In this document: positions 20,419 through 31,873 of the stretch, piece by piece | How positions within the stretch are numbered: the first letter of the stretch is position 1 | Layout of the letters: each line of letters starts with the position of its first letter | Assembly: GCA_030248215.1 (NCBI GenBank) | Contig: JASANG010001737.1 | Location: 423,501 to 487,500 of the forward strand | Length of the DNA stretch: 64,000 bases | Direction: 5' to 3' | From: Enoplolaimus lenunculus | Taxonomy: Eukaryota; Nematoda; Enoplea; Enoplida; Thoracostomopsidae | Made by a program: the position numbers and the translations under genes | Notes under the pieces: model-generated | Told to the model about the DNA's origin: nothing | Databases searched by the model: none | The model's input: only the letters and a program-made list of their open reading frames with translations

Positions 20419-23400
20419 TGAAATTAATAAATGTATTTCGGGATGGTTGTGCCAACACCGATAGTATTGCGACGGTTCTGGAAGATTACGACATCTGGTA
20501 CCGTGTTTATGGTCAGAAATTTTGTGTCCTACAAGTCTTGCAGCAAGTAAGACATGTACATATGAAAAATTTACAGTTGTAACTATACATCATTGGTGTG
20601 ATTGATTTTTAAATCGCGCAACAAATTTTAGTATTCAATATAGAAAATAGCATATAGCTATTGCTTGTTTACTGTTAATCGGTTTGTCAAGTTTATAGTT
20701 ATTTTAGGCTAAACTCAGTAAATTAGTGTATTGTAGACGAAACGCAGTAACTTTAAATTCATGGTTTGAAGAACTATCTAGGCAAATCTTATTTTGAAAG
20801 TACCTGTGTTAGCACTATCACCAGTTGGTTGTAGGTTTTGTAACGTTTAAACAAATGGTGGTGAGGTTCAAAATTTAGCATGCTTTTCGTACTTGTTCGG
20901 CGATTTTATGACCAGAATTTGAGGTCAATTTGAAGTCAGCACCCGTCACAGTTTGCTTGTTCAAAAATACCGGTAGCTGGTGATCTGTGCTACGCACTGC
21001 TGAGAATATGGCTCTAGATTTGAGTGGTTTCGGTACCGTGGTTGAAACCTTAATACTGGGGCGCTTAAGGTCTCGGGGTTAATGGGTATTCTGTAAAAAT
21101 GTATTTTGTTCTGTGAAAATAGGCTTGTATTACTAGTTACATGTTTTATAAAGTATTTGCACAGCCGAAACATCAGGTTCTTTTTAGCAAGTAAAGATTG
21201 CACTGAAAATTTGGCTCCGGCAAATCAAGCGGTTGTCCCGGCGCCGTAGCCAGACCTGCGCTATTTCTAATCTAGACTATCATTGCCGGCAGTTTTTGGA
21301 CTAAATATTGAACGATATTGCAGTATTAAACAATATTGCAAAGTCTTTATTTTAGTCGATTGCTTTTCGCGATGGAAACAACGAACGGTATCGGTTTGGC
21401 CAGGCATGCATCGAAACATCGTTCAAGTCAAGACAAAATTACAGCAATCAATCCGGATAGCCCTAGCACTTCATTTGATACGGAAACAAATGAAGACAGA
21501 ATCAAAGAGATTACTGATTATTACATGCAGTATGAAAGAGAGTTCAGGTTTGTGTATACAATAGATTTTGTTGTCAACTCATCCCATGCGAAGTTTTAAT
21601 ATTGGTTTATTTGTAGCTTTTGCCTAAAATCTACTCGTTTTGTAGATTTTGTGAAATATTTTTAAGATCTGTTGCAAATTAGTTGTTGAAAACTAATTGC
21701 TCCCCATCAATACATGGCTTTTAGTAAAATTTTAAAGCTCATTTTTGTATTATTTCTCTATACGGTCTTTCACCATACTTTCACTATATCGTTCATATTA
21801 TAAACAGTCGATGATGCCCTTAAGCATGAGATGCAAAAAGCCTTGTTTTGCGTGCAACTAAATCTACCAGCGTTCGGTGCGTTTTGGTCCTACCCTCCTC
21901 ACTTTGGGGGGAGACAATTTTACGTTCATTACACGTGTAACGGCCAGCCAACACCGAAAATATAATCGGACCGCTTTTCAGTGTATGCAACAGCACATGA
22001 ACTTCAGCATCAATGAAGATTTTGACCCCCACTAATAAGGGGGGTGAGCCAAACATGCAACGCGCGCTGGATACATTCTTTTCTACACAGAATGTACCCA
22101 GTTGCATACTCTTGTTAAAGGGTATCATGCACTCTTGATATTATTAATCGAATTTGAAAAGCAATATTCTCAGTTCAATAATTATTGACAAGAGCGCAAC
22201 TTGTTGTTGTTTCATCCCCATCCAGCTGCACTCGTCATGCATCGGTCGGCCGCCGCAGGCGGCCGCATTCGCGTAGAAACTTGATCACATTGACGGGATC
22301 GTCGAACAGGCGCAACATAGTTCATATTCTTAGCGATAAGTTTTCAACCAATGAACTACGGCATCCACTATTTGAAAAATGTTTCTCAGTGGTAATGCAA
22401 CAATGCGTCGCATAAAACATCACTAAAGTTTGGTTCCAAGGTTCAAAAGTTATAAAAGGCGTATTATTAACTGGCGATAAATGCTATACACAGCTGATAA
22501 TACGGTTTGAGGCGGCAGCATTTTATGCGATTAAGATTTGACCAATTAAAAATGACGACTTGTCTATTTTATGATGCATTCTTGAATTATATTTATTTTT
22601 AGTCGTCCTGAGTTTGGCTCAAACGAAGAAGCAGCCGAAACAACAGAAGCATTGGATGTTGATTTTGATGAAAGTGAATTTGAACAGCAAATTCGACGAC
22701 AAACATTTGAAGATGCAGTTCCGATATCACTGGAACGAGGTAAAACAGGCGTTTTTGATGTTGACCAACTTGTCGCTTTGTTGCGTGCTGATAGAGCGTA
22801 TGATGTTGTGACAATAGCGTTGCCAGAATCATTGAACTATGCCGATTTTATGGTGATCGTAACGTGCCGTAGTCCACGACATTTGCGAGCGCTTGAGGAA
22901 CGCGTGACCAAAGTGTACAAACGAAAGATGTTGCCTAAAGATCCGTTTCCTCAAGTTGAAGGTAGGTTAGAGGATTGGAGTGGAAATTGGGAAGTGCTAA
23001 GGATGGAATTGCGAGAGATGTGGATTTCGGTGCGCTTTCACGTGACCAAAGTTTACAAACGAAAGATGTTGGCTAAAGATCTGTTTCCTCAAGTTGAATG
23101 TAGGTTAGAGGATTGGAAAGGAAATTGGGAACTGCTAAGGATATTATTATGATTGCCGAAGTTGTAGATTAGTGTCCTAAGTTGTTCGGTGTGCTTCTAG
23201 CCGAGCCGAAATTAAACCGAAACAGGAACAGTAATTTTGCATTTTGCTGGAAGATAAATCGTAATTCTAAAACAATTTATCAGAGTTCTATAACTGTTTG
23301 TAAGCAGTGTGTAAACAAAAAATTAGTTTACGTATTCGGGCAAATTCTGAACAGGCAAAATATTCAACTGATAATTAATTTGCCAATACGTAGTATTTAA

Positions 23401-24025
23401 CGTCAATCTTATACAGTTTTTAGCGCGATGGTAGTCCACGGCTGGCCGCGAGTGAAAAGTACGCTACAAGGCAGTTATGACTGCAGTTTAGCGGTTATGA
23501 TTGCGTTTATCATGAGCAGTTCTAATTGTGTTTTCTCTCTGTGACTGTTGCTCACATTGTCAAATGTATGCAGGACCTATCACCAGTGTTGTTGAAAGGT
23601 CCTCTAAATTTCGAACCAGTCAATAGAGAATTTCAAAATTTGGCACATTTTACACAGTTGATTCGTCCTACATGTAAGCGGAGTTTGATTTTTGTCACCG
23701 CTACGGTTCGCTTGTTTGAAAACTTATTACTTAATATCTGATAGGTGCTACACGCATTATTTGAGTAAGAATTTTTAATTTTTGGCAAAAACGTGTATAA
23801 ATTGTTGGTTTTGAGTTTTAAGGTAGAAAGAGTCGAAGCAGTTGGCAAGTGTTCGATATGCACAATATTGTATTGCATTTAATGCTTGAAGATGTGCGAC
23901 ACTATTACGATTTAGAATCACTTTGGTGTGTTGGACCTGAGCTCGACGATAAAATGCATGAGAAGACCGAAGTCGATTCATTGCAACAGTTACTTGAACA
24001 GTTTGCAAAACCGGTTAAAGACTGA
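20419..24025 (+). CDS. MALSU1: Mitochondrial ribosome silencing factor, MALSU1/RsfS family
   Basis: Four exons, 20419-20546, 21356-21547, 22603-22961 and 23823-24025, join with phases 2, 2 and 1 to give 293 aa. The RsfS domain lies at about 157-265: FDVDQLVALLRADRAYDV, then YADFMVIVTCRSPRHLRAL, then, in the last exon, HNIVLHLMLEDVRHYYDLE and SLW, all recognisable in human MALSU1. The family binds uL14m on the large mitochondrial subunit and keeps the subunits apart during assembly. The acidic stretch before the domain (about 110-135) is not conserved. Exon 1 is the least certain part: it rests on phase agreement and a good donor CAGCAA|GTAAGA. Introns 2 and 3 hold MITEs, and intron 3 holds a 101-bp copy of the end of exon 3 (23042-23142). 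Confidence 0.85.
21820..22128. repeat. Interspersed repeat in MALSU1 intron 2
   Basis: The phrase ACAGAATGTACCCAGTTGCA followed by TACTCTTGTTA, and the GGGGGGTGAGCCAAA region, recur in inverted order at about 57540-57720. The minus-strand frame across it is not supported as a gene. Confidence 0.45.
23042..23142 (+). pseudogene. Partial duplicate of MALSU1 exon 3 and its donor
   Basis: It repeats 22904-23004 at a distance of 138 bp with about eight differences, covering the exon end from TKVYKRKM through PQVE and the first part of intron 3. The original donor GAAG|GTAGGT has become GAATGTAGGT. Phase and family alignment both point to use of the first donor, so this copy is intronic. Confidence 0.75.
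23572..23757. mobile_element. MITE with CACCTATCACCAG-type ends
   Basis: The left end GACCTATCACCAGTGTTG and right end CTGATAGGTGCTAC are inverted, and the interior GAGAATTTCAAAATTTGGCAC resembles the arms of the element at 63043-63521. It lies in MALSU1 intron 3. Confidence 0.55.
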
Positions 24026-24207
24026 AATCTGTACAAGTTGCGGGTCGCATTTTTGGTAAAGTAATAGACGTGTTTGATGTGGATGTGTGCATCTTAGAAT
24101 GTGAAACCTAAGCGTACAGAGGAATCAACGTAGTTGTAAGCGAACTCTAAAAAGCGTCAAGAATATTGGGTTAAAATGACATAGACAAAATGGCTAACAT
24201 TCATTGT

Positions 24208-24402
24208 GGCCCATGTATAGAACAGGGCCCGTTCGTTTTCCGAAGGGGCTATAATAGAGTCTGTTTAAGCTTTAGACCATTTTTTGCTTAGGATTAGGCC
24301 TAGGAATAGGCTCATCCATAGGCTTAGGCTGAGGCATTTGCTTAGGTTTAGGCTTAGGAATATGCTTATACTACTGTTCCGGCCCTATTCTATACATGGG
24401 CC
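24208..24402. mobile_element. hAT-like MITE with TTAGGC-type array, copy 4
   Basis: One of the best-kept copies: GGCCCATGTATAGAACAGGG at the left mirrors GGCCCTATTCTATACATGGGCC at the right. Flanks TTCATTGT and ATCATTGT match at 7 of 8. The interior reads TTAGG/GCTTAGGC in loose tandem. Confidence 0.9.
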
Positions 24403-25048
24403 ATCATTGTGAAGCAACGTGACAAACATATGTTCTTATTGGGGGAATTGCGGAACCGTAATCCTCTCTCTGGGAACGCACCTGAATGGGTACGGGTGTG
24501 GGAAAGAATTGGACTGAGATCGCAATGAAGGAATTTTTGTAAGAAATAAATCTGTGCGCGTAAAACTTTAGTTGCTGTGCGATTTGGGCTACTAATTCTG
24601 GGTTTGGACTCTGATGGAACCATAAACACGCATTTGGTGTTATAAACCTATTTGATTTTATTGTTTCCTATAGCAAGTGTGTTGCCATAAAGTCTACTAA
24701 TAAATGTTGGTGCAAAAATGAAGTTTAGAAATATTTAGAGCGATACGAAAGCTTTTAAAAGAACAAGCAAAATAATCCGAAATCTAAACGTAGTGAATTT
24801 ATATTTCTTCAAAGTCACAGTTTAATGATTTGGTATTGATTTGTCTTTGGAACAATTTTGATACTTTCTGTCGAGATTTAAAAGCGCATGGTACTTTAAG
24901 CTGCGTTGTGTTTTACACGGAATTGCAATAATGTAAAGCTTAAGCGCTAGACTATTTTTTGTGTTTGGAGAGTTTTTCTGCGAAAATTCATGCAAAATTC
25001 AACAAATAAAATTTTCGCATTTTATGAACTGTTGCTAAATAATTCTTA

Positions 25049-25266
25049 CTCTGTAAAAAATGGTGGGTCAAATTGACTCTCTGAAATACGCTTTTCCTGA
25101 CTACAGAAACTGAGTCAGAATTCGACTCCGCCAGAGCCAAATTTGACTCACTGAGCGATTCAATGAATCGAATTTGACTTTGGCGGAGTCGAATTTGACT
25201 CAGTTTGTGTAGTCAGGAAAAACCTATTTCGGAGAGATTCAATTTGACTCATCATTTTTTGCAGTG
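25049..25266. mobile_element. Palindromic TA-type MITE, copy 4
   Basis: CTCTGTAAAAAATGG on the left and CATTTTTTGCAGTG on the right, with TA on both outer sides (25047-25048, 25267-25268). It stands about 100 bp upstream of the CRYZ start. Confidence 0.85.
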
Positions 25267-25363
25267 TAACACTGACTACCAAATTTTGGTTCACTTCCGC
25301 TTCTATCACCGGTAAATTGTTTAGATCTTCACCTTGATTGCACCTTCTTTCATTTTACACTTT

Positions 25364-28300
25364 ATGCTGCGGTCATCGTTGCAAATACTCAACCAGACGA
25401 TGCGTGCAATCCGCGCAGCCAAATTCGGACTTCCGGAAGTACTTGAATTGAAAACGGATGTTCCGGTGCCAGATGTCCAATCCGATCAGGTATGATAATT
25501 ATTGAAACCGACCAAATGCCCGATTACTATTAATTCTTTGCGGTGTGGTGATATTTTAACCAGCTGAGCCAGCTAACCAAAAATAAGCATGCCTAAGTTT
25601 AAGTTGTAATATTTTCAAGGGAAACGTGAATATCAAGTATTCCATTTTTACTTTACTAATTCTGTTTTCGGTGTTATATATACTTAGCGCGATGCGTCCC
25701 GCCGGCCCAAAAAAAGGGGCGGAACGGTTTTCTGGGAGACTGCACAGACTATTTTTTTAAGCTTACGCTTAGGCAAAGTTTAGGTATAAGCTCATTGTTA
25801 AGCTTAGGCTTTGGAATATGCTTATTCTACTGTTACGGCCCTGATCGTGGTTGTTCCTCGAAATGCGAACTCAGTTCGTATTAAGTCGTATTAAATCCTA
25901 GCATATATAATTCATCTGAACTCACCACATGACCCATCTATAAAAGCACGATTGTGTTCGCCACCGTTTTAGGTTTTGGTTCGGGTCAAGGCAGCCGGTA
26001 TAAATCCGGTTGACACGTATATACGAGAAGGCGTCTACTCTCGCTTGCCGTCTCTGCCATACACACCTGGGATGGATGGTTGTGGCGTGGTTGAAAAAAT
26101 TGGTCGTGACGTTACGAATGTAAAAGTGAGCGTAATACAAGCACGTTGCTATGGGCTGGTACTTCAGGAGGGAGATCAATTTTAGATGGAGTATTATCTA
26201 TTTCAAATAATACTGAACGGAGTAAAATAACACTGTCATCTTTTAGAGCCGGGGTGGTATGCCGTTCGTACGAGGATGCGCACAGGTACACTTAGCTATC
26301 GGGAGGGATGTTTCAAGCGAAAATTCACGGGGATTTTGGGGAATTTTTTAAGGGGTGAGCATTCCATTTTTGAGCGATTATGGGAGCAATCAGAAATTCT
26401 CAAAGTGTGATGCAAGCGGTGGATTTGGAAATTTCGCACGAAGGCGTCGTAATAGCAAACAAAAACTCGTGAGCGAAACGAGTGAGAATTCAATCACATT
26501 TTCGAATCCTCGCCTGGGGTGTCCGAACCCCCTTGCGCCAAACCCAGCAAATGAAATACCTTGATCACGTTAACAAGTTGTTGGAATAGATCAAAGTATA
26601 TAGATTGAATTGATATTTCCGAATTTCTGGAACTGGAATAGAGTAAGCTTAAGCTCTACACCAATTTTTTACTTTGTTTAGCTTATGTATAAGCTAAACA
26701 CTTTTTAGGCTTAGGCTTAAGCTTTACGAATATGCTTTTACTACTGTTCCGCCACCTGTTGTTTAAACTGGCCGCCGAATGCGCGGAAGAGTCAGTGTTG
26801 TTGGTTTTGTTTTAGGTTGGTGACCGGGTGTTTTGTACTCGTGGACCATCAAGTGGCACTTGCGCTGAGTATTGTTCAACGAATTCCAGCGGCGTTTTCC
26901 CATTTCCGTCAAATTTGACATTTTTGCAAGGCGCTTGTGTTGGTGTGCCGTACTTTACGGCATATCGAGCGATGATACAGAAGTAAACCGTTGCGTTATA
27001 TACGTTTCTGTCGCCGCACGACGCCGCGCGTCACAAATAAGAGTAAATTTAAGATGCGGCTTGCGGCGGCTACGTATGGCTTATAAAATTAATTTAAGAA
27101 GTGGTAGGCGTATTTGGTTGCAACTCAAATTCAAATTAGTTGGCGGAGGTACGGAATATGGAATCCCCTAGGAATTTAATACAATATAGTTCATTTCGTA
27201 GATTTCTACGCGATGATTTTAACGGTGCCATTTTTAGCGCTGCAAGTTGCCCGGATCAATAGTTATGGACCATTCAATTTTAAGTTTTTATCGTATAAAA
27301 CATGTACAAGCAGCATTCAAATTTGTATAGGGAATAAACCTGGTTTAGCTTATATTTTGCGAACATGTTAATGATAGACACTTTCTGTTGCAATCTTTGC
27401 GTGTTTGCACTATAATTTCGACGGCCATAACTTCTCAACCGTTTTTTCTTACAGCCATAATAATGCTACTGTTGAATTCAGCTCGTTGAAATCTATAGGA
27501 TAGACCCTGGCGTAGCAAATTTCCATTTGTTGACGGCAAAAATTTTCTCGAAACGTAAGCTATTTGTGCCCAATAAAACGATTTGCAAATTATATATTTA
27601 TCTTATTTGCTTATAAGTTTGGCTAATGTAAAGATTAAGGGGCGGAACGTTTTTCTGTGGGATTACATAGAGTAAGCTTTAGACTAATGTTTTTTGCTTA
27701 GGCTTAAGTATAAGCACATTTTTGCGTTTAGGCTTAAGCTCATTCTTAAGCGTAGGCTTAGGCTTTGGAATAATGCTTACACTACTGTTGTGGCCCTGTT
27801 CTATACATTGGCCATAAATTTTATTCGTAATTGATTATAGTTAAAAACGGTAAATTTAAACAACGTTTCAGGTGCCGTACAAAACCTTCGGAAACAGTGC
27901 TAATTCATGGAGCCAGCGGTGGGGTAAAATATATTTGTGTTTATGTTTTCGGTTTTTCTTTGGAGAGTAAAAAATGTATTAAAAACGAGTAAGTTTTACA
28001 GCTGCGACAGGTTATTTAAAATGCTCTCGATTGGATATCACTTGTGTACCAAAATCCAATATTCTATCGGTGTCGATGCGTATGGCAAGGATTGTTTGTG
28101 TTTAACACGAAAATTACATGAGTAAATTATGTGACGAATTTTGCAAATGACCAAATGACAACCAGCAATGACCACCAGTTGGTGCTTATTGTGTACTGGT
28201 TCGTAAACATACACCGTCATCTGATCGATGCCGGACACCAGTACTAAGGTATACACGGTGTTACTGTTTGGCTGGGAATGCTAACTGAATTGAAGACTTG

Positions 28301-31168
28301 CCGTCGATTTATAAATGAGACTTTTGGGAGACAAAATTTCACTCCAGGTATATTTGAAACACAATTTGGTTCATTGTTTTAGGTTGGTCTCGCTTGCGTT
28401 CAACTACGCACGATTCTTAGGTTGTACGGTATTTGGCACAGCTGGTTCCGAAGAAGGATTGGCGCTGGTTGCTCAAAACGGAACGCATCGTGTGTTCAAT
28501 CATCGTGGAAAAAATTATGTTAACGAAATCATGGTATGTGTGGAATGATATTGACCAACATCTTGACAGCTGCATACCGGGTTCATTGTGATTGGTTGGT
28601 ACGTAAAGCACTGCCTTGGCAGCATCGTACCGGGTTCATTGTGATTGGTTGGTACGTAAAGCACTGCCTTGGCAGCATCGTACCGGGTTCATTGTGATTG
28701 GTTGGTACGTTAAGCACTGCCTTGGCAGCATCGTACCGGGTTCATTGTGATTGGTTGGTACGTAAAGCACTGCCTTGGCAGCATCGTACCGGGTTCATTG
28801 TGATTGGTTGGTACGTAAAGCACTGCCTTGGCAGCTTCATACCGGGTTTATTGTGATTGGTTGCTACGTACGAGCCTAGAAAGAGACTACAAAATCAAGA
28901 AAAAACGTTACGGAAAGCCTTGTGTCTTGTAGTCTGCCAGAAATCCAGTTGCAACAACGAACTGTGATATTTTTTTACTATGCAGTTCTGTTACCGTTAT
29001 ATTTTAAGCGTGACTATATCCTGATAGCGCAATATTAATGCAGTAGACGAATAGGAAAGACGAGTTGAATTTAACTAGGAAAATTATATTCGTATTAATT
29101 TTATTTAAGGAAGCGACCGGAAACACAGGTGTCGATGTAATACTCGAAATGCTCAGTAATGTGAACCTTGGAACAGATTTAAAACTGCTAAAACGTCACG
29201 GACGAGTTGCGGTAAGTTATCCATATTTAAAACGGGGCGTCATGATGTGTTTCTTAGGGTAATTTATCTTTTTTTTAAATACTCTGAATTGAGTTTGTAG
29301 CATCATTCGCCAGTCGGCGCTAGAGCTAATTTATGATAATTTTCAAACCGTTCAAGTCGCACTGCATATCAGTGGCGTATACAAAGGGGGTTTCGGCTGG
29401 TATATTTGTTTTTTACTCAGCTAAAAAGCGACAAAAAATACATTGACCGCGGGTGTAAAAAGATCTGTAGACAGGGTGTCGTAGTTACGATTTTATATCG
29501 CGAGGGCATAACGTCATTTAAAAAGGGTACAGCGAGCAGGTGTGAACCAGCGTGAATTTTTTTTGACCTCTAGAGCGTGGTATTCTAAAGTCTGTTAAAG
29601 TATGCTTTTGTTTCACTCAATTTGATGGCAGAATATATATCCCCTTATCTGTTCCCTTTGTTTAAGCCACTGTTTGACGGGTCCGTAGCCAAGGAGGCAG
29701 GCCAGGGGGGCTCAGAACCCTTTGAAAAAATTTGGCTCCACCTGGAAACATTTTGGCTCCGTTAGAAAATTTTCAACCTTGCTTGCAAGTCACTAAAAAC
29801 CCTTGAATGCCTGTCCTGAAAAAAATTTTTAGCCCCCCTCTAGCAAGGTGAGCTGGCTACGAGCCTGCTGTTTGCGGAATCATACAGGTCAAAGAAATCT
29901 GGCTTGTCTTTAATCATGCTTGCGTGAAGTGATCCTTCAATGATGAAGTTCTGGGTACGCTACAGCTGGCGCTGGATTTGTATCCGGATATCCGGTACCT
30001 ATCTCTGTAATGGTAAAAACAAAATAATTTCCAATTTATTTTTAGATCATTGGATGCCGAGGATCAGTGAACATCAATCCACGAGATATGATGGGTCCCG
30101 AAACTTCGATCGTAGGAGTGGCACTAATGACCGCTAGTGATGTAAGTAGTTTCAGTTTACTGTGGTTAACACATCAGCAGACAATTATTAACAACGGTGA
30201 ATCTAGCGGAATCTCAGAATTTCATCTTTCGCTCCGGAGGTATGCAAAATTATAATAATTCTCATTGTAATTATGCTAAAAATTGCGTCTAACTTCTAGC
30301 TAGTTTCGCTCGTGAGATTTCCGTTTCGTTCAGTATTTCACCTCAGAGACTTGTATAGGCTTTTGAATATTAACCCGGTGACACATAAATGTAGCAATTT
30401 CTTTTCGTTCGCTACGCCCGCTCGCAGAAGCCTTTAACTACCGTGATACCCTACCAAAACGGCCGAACATCATGAAAATGTTTTTCAGTCTTACAAAATG
30501 TGTGTCGTTCTTCGACAACATTAAAGACAAAACATCAATAAATGTTCCGCAATTCGTTCGGAGGAAGCCTAAGCCTAAACGGTTGCATAAGCATAAAGCG
30601 CAAGAATGAGCATATTCCTAAGCCTAAGCTTAAGCCTAAACCTAAGCATAAGCCAAGCAAAAAAATAGTCAAAACCTTAAGCTTACTCTTTTCTAGTCCC
30701 ACAGAAGAACGTTCCGCCCCTGATCTTTACATGGGACCATGTTACGAACATGTGAATGATAGATACCTCGTGTTCCAATCGGTGCGTATTTGCACTATAA
30801 TTTCGAGCGCCATAACTGTTGAACCGTTGGGCATGCAGCCATAAAAATTGTACCGTTGAATTCAGGTCGTCCAGACCTATAGGATGAACTACTTTTTATC
30901 AAAACCCCAAGGGGTCCAGATTCCGTACCTCCCCGCCCACCTTCGGCAATTATGAAAAACTATTTAAACGCAGCTCATTGATGTTTAGGACGAATGGAAA
31001 GAAATGGGTGCGTTTGTTAGCGCAGGCCTACAAGTCGGGTGGTGCTGTCCAGTGGTAGATACAGTTTATACTTTGGAACAAGTTCAACAAGCGCACAAAG
31101 ACATACTGAAGCCACCGCGTGGATCGGCGAGAGGAAATCTTGTGATTTCATTTGAAACAAAATCGTGA
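25364..31168 (+). CDS. CRYZ: Quinone oxidoreductase, zeta-crystallin type (medium-chain dehydrogenase/reductase)
   Basis: Eight exons: 25364-25489, 25973-26125, 26816-26982, 27872-27923, 28383-28533, 29110-29211, 30046-30141 and 30989-31168. The product is an NADPH-dependent one-electron quinone reductase by family. It shows [18 protein letters not shown], then [23 protein letters not shown], the nucleotide-binding HGASGG|VGLA split by intron 4, [18 protein letters not shown] and the C-terminal [14 protein letters not shown], in the same order as human CRYZ. From the ATG at 25400 the protein is 329 aa, the human length; an in-frame ATG at 25364 would add [12 protein letters not shown], possibly a targeting extension. 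Exon 5 has one base more than the family alignment allows (near 28406, in CAACTACGCACG), which breaks the frame: either a sequence error or a defective allele. All other exons are intact. Confidence 0.88.
25704..25850. mobile_element. hAT-like MITE with TTAGGC units, in CRYZ intron 1
   Basis: Starts GGCCCAAAAAAAGGGGCGG and ends CTGTTACGGCCCTG, with CTTAGGCAAAGTTTAGG inside. The outermost right tip is missing. Confidence 0.65.
26630..26758. mobile_element. hAT-like MITE fragment with TTAGGC units, in CRYZ intron 2
   Basis: Runs from GGAATAGAGTAAGCTTAAGC through TTTTTAGGCTTAGGC to ACTACTGTTCCGCC. Both outer tips are lost. Confidence 0.6.
27125..27560. repeat. Interspersed repeat in CRYZ intron 3
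   Basis: The phrases TTTGCACTATAATTTCGA and GCCATAACTTCTCAACCG and the start GGAGGTACGGAATATGGAAT recur at 30739-30965 in intron 7; there the last phrase is inverted. Identity of the family is unknown. Confidence 0.5.
27621..27813. mobile_element. hAT-like MITE with TTAGGC-type array, copy 5
   Basis: GGCTAATGTAAAGATTAAGG at the left and GGCCCTGTTCTATACATTGGCC at the right; flanks ATAAGTTT and ATAAATTT match at 7 of 8. Lies in CRYZ intron 3, about 60 bp before exon 4. Confidence 0.85.
28565..28868. repeat. 53-bp minisatellite, about six units, in CRYZ intron 5
   Basis: The phrase ACCGGGTTCATTGTGATTGG begins at 28576, 28629, 28682, 28735, 28788 and, as ACCGGGTTTATT, 28841, an exact period of 53. 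Inner units are almost identical; the outer ones carry more changes. Confidence 0.97.
29688..29872. mobile_element. MITE with TGTAGCCA-type ends, copy 2
   Basis: Starts GGTCCGTAGCCAAGGAGGC, contains GAAAATTTTCAACCTTGCTTG and ends GGTGAGCTGGCTACGAGCCTG. Lies in CRYZ intron 6. Confidence 0.65.
30541..30738. mobile_element. hAT-like MITE with TTAGGC units, in CRYZ intron 7
   Basis: Interior ATTCCTAAGCCTAAGC and AGCCAAGCAAAAAAATAGTC; right tip CCCTGATCTTTACATGGGACC. The left tip has decayed. It abuts the repeat at 30739. Confidence 0.7.
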
Positions 31169-31176
31169 TTGGCAAG

Positions 31177-31382
31177 GGCAATGTTTACTTTTTAAGCGGC
31201 GTAACATTAGATTAAGCGTGTTCCTAAGCCTAAGCGTTGCAAAATTGAGTTCATAAGCCTAAGCCTTGCAAAAATGAGTTCATAAGCCTAAGCCTGAGCA
31301 AAAAATGTAATCTAGAATCTAAACTTACTCTTAGTTATAGACTCACCAGAAACCTGGACGCCCCTTAAAGTGAACATGGGCC
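31177..31382. mobile_element. hAT-like MITE, subfamily 2, in the CRYZ 3-prime flank
   Basis: It begins GGCAATGTTTACTTTTTAAG eight bases after the CRYZ stop and ends CCTTAAAGTGAACATGGGCC. It carries two tandem copies of GAGTTCATAAGCCTAAGCC. Together with 63640 it forms a subfamily with the inner tip TTAAGGGGCGTAAC. Confidence 0.7.
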
Positions 31383-31873
31383 GAAGTTGAGAAAGAAACG
31401 AAATCATTGTTATTTGGAAGTAAAAATAATTGATCTGGTTGCGTTGGATGGCACTTCTTTACGAGCGAAAGCGCGGAATATTCACTGGGTGTAAACGGAT
31501 AGTAAAAAGTGAGGTATAAAAGTTTCAAAGATGTTTTATTTTTCTGCAACAACAATTGAGGCATGCAAATTTAATCGCCGGGGTTTGTAAAATTTATTAA
31601 AATATCGTGGATGCACCGAAATTTTTAAGGTTTTGGATAAATTTCGTATTTTTTTTACGTCATATCGAATAATTGCAGCATATTTGTAATGAAAATTACG
31701 AATGTCCTGAACTAGGTTTAACCTGTGCCCTAACGTAGACAGAACAACCAGCCGTACACCCGTAACAAGAAAACAAAAATCGGAATACGCGGTCTTATGA
31801 GATTTTGGATAAATTTAGTGTTGCTGCATAAATGAAAATTACGAATGTCCTGATCTAGGTTACTACCCAGGAG

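Noticed and set aside
20444-20546. Alternative MALSU1 start at 20444 giving a mitochondrial-presequence-like peptide
   Set aside because: That frame leaves the donor in the wrong phase for exon 2, whereas the ATG at 20419 joins in phase.
28565-28868. CRISPR-like regular array
   Set aside because: The repeat is continuous with no distinct spacers, and the window is eukaryotic.
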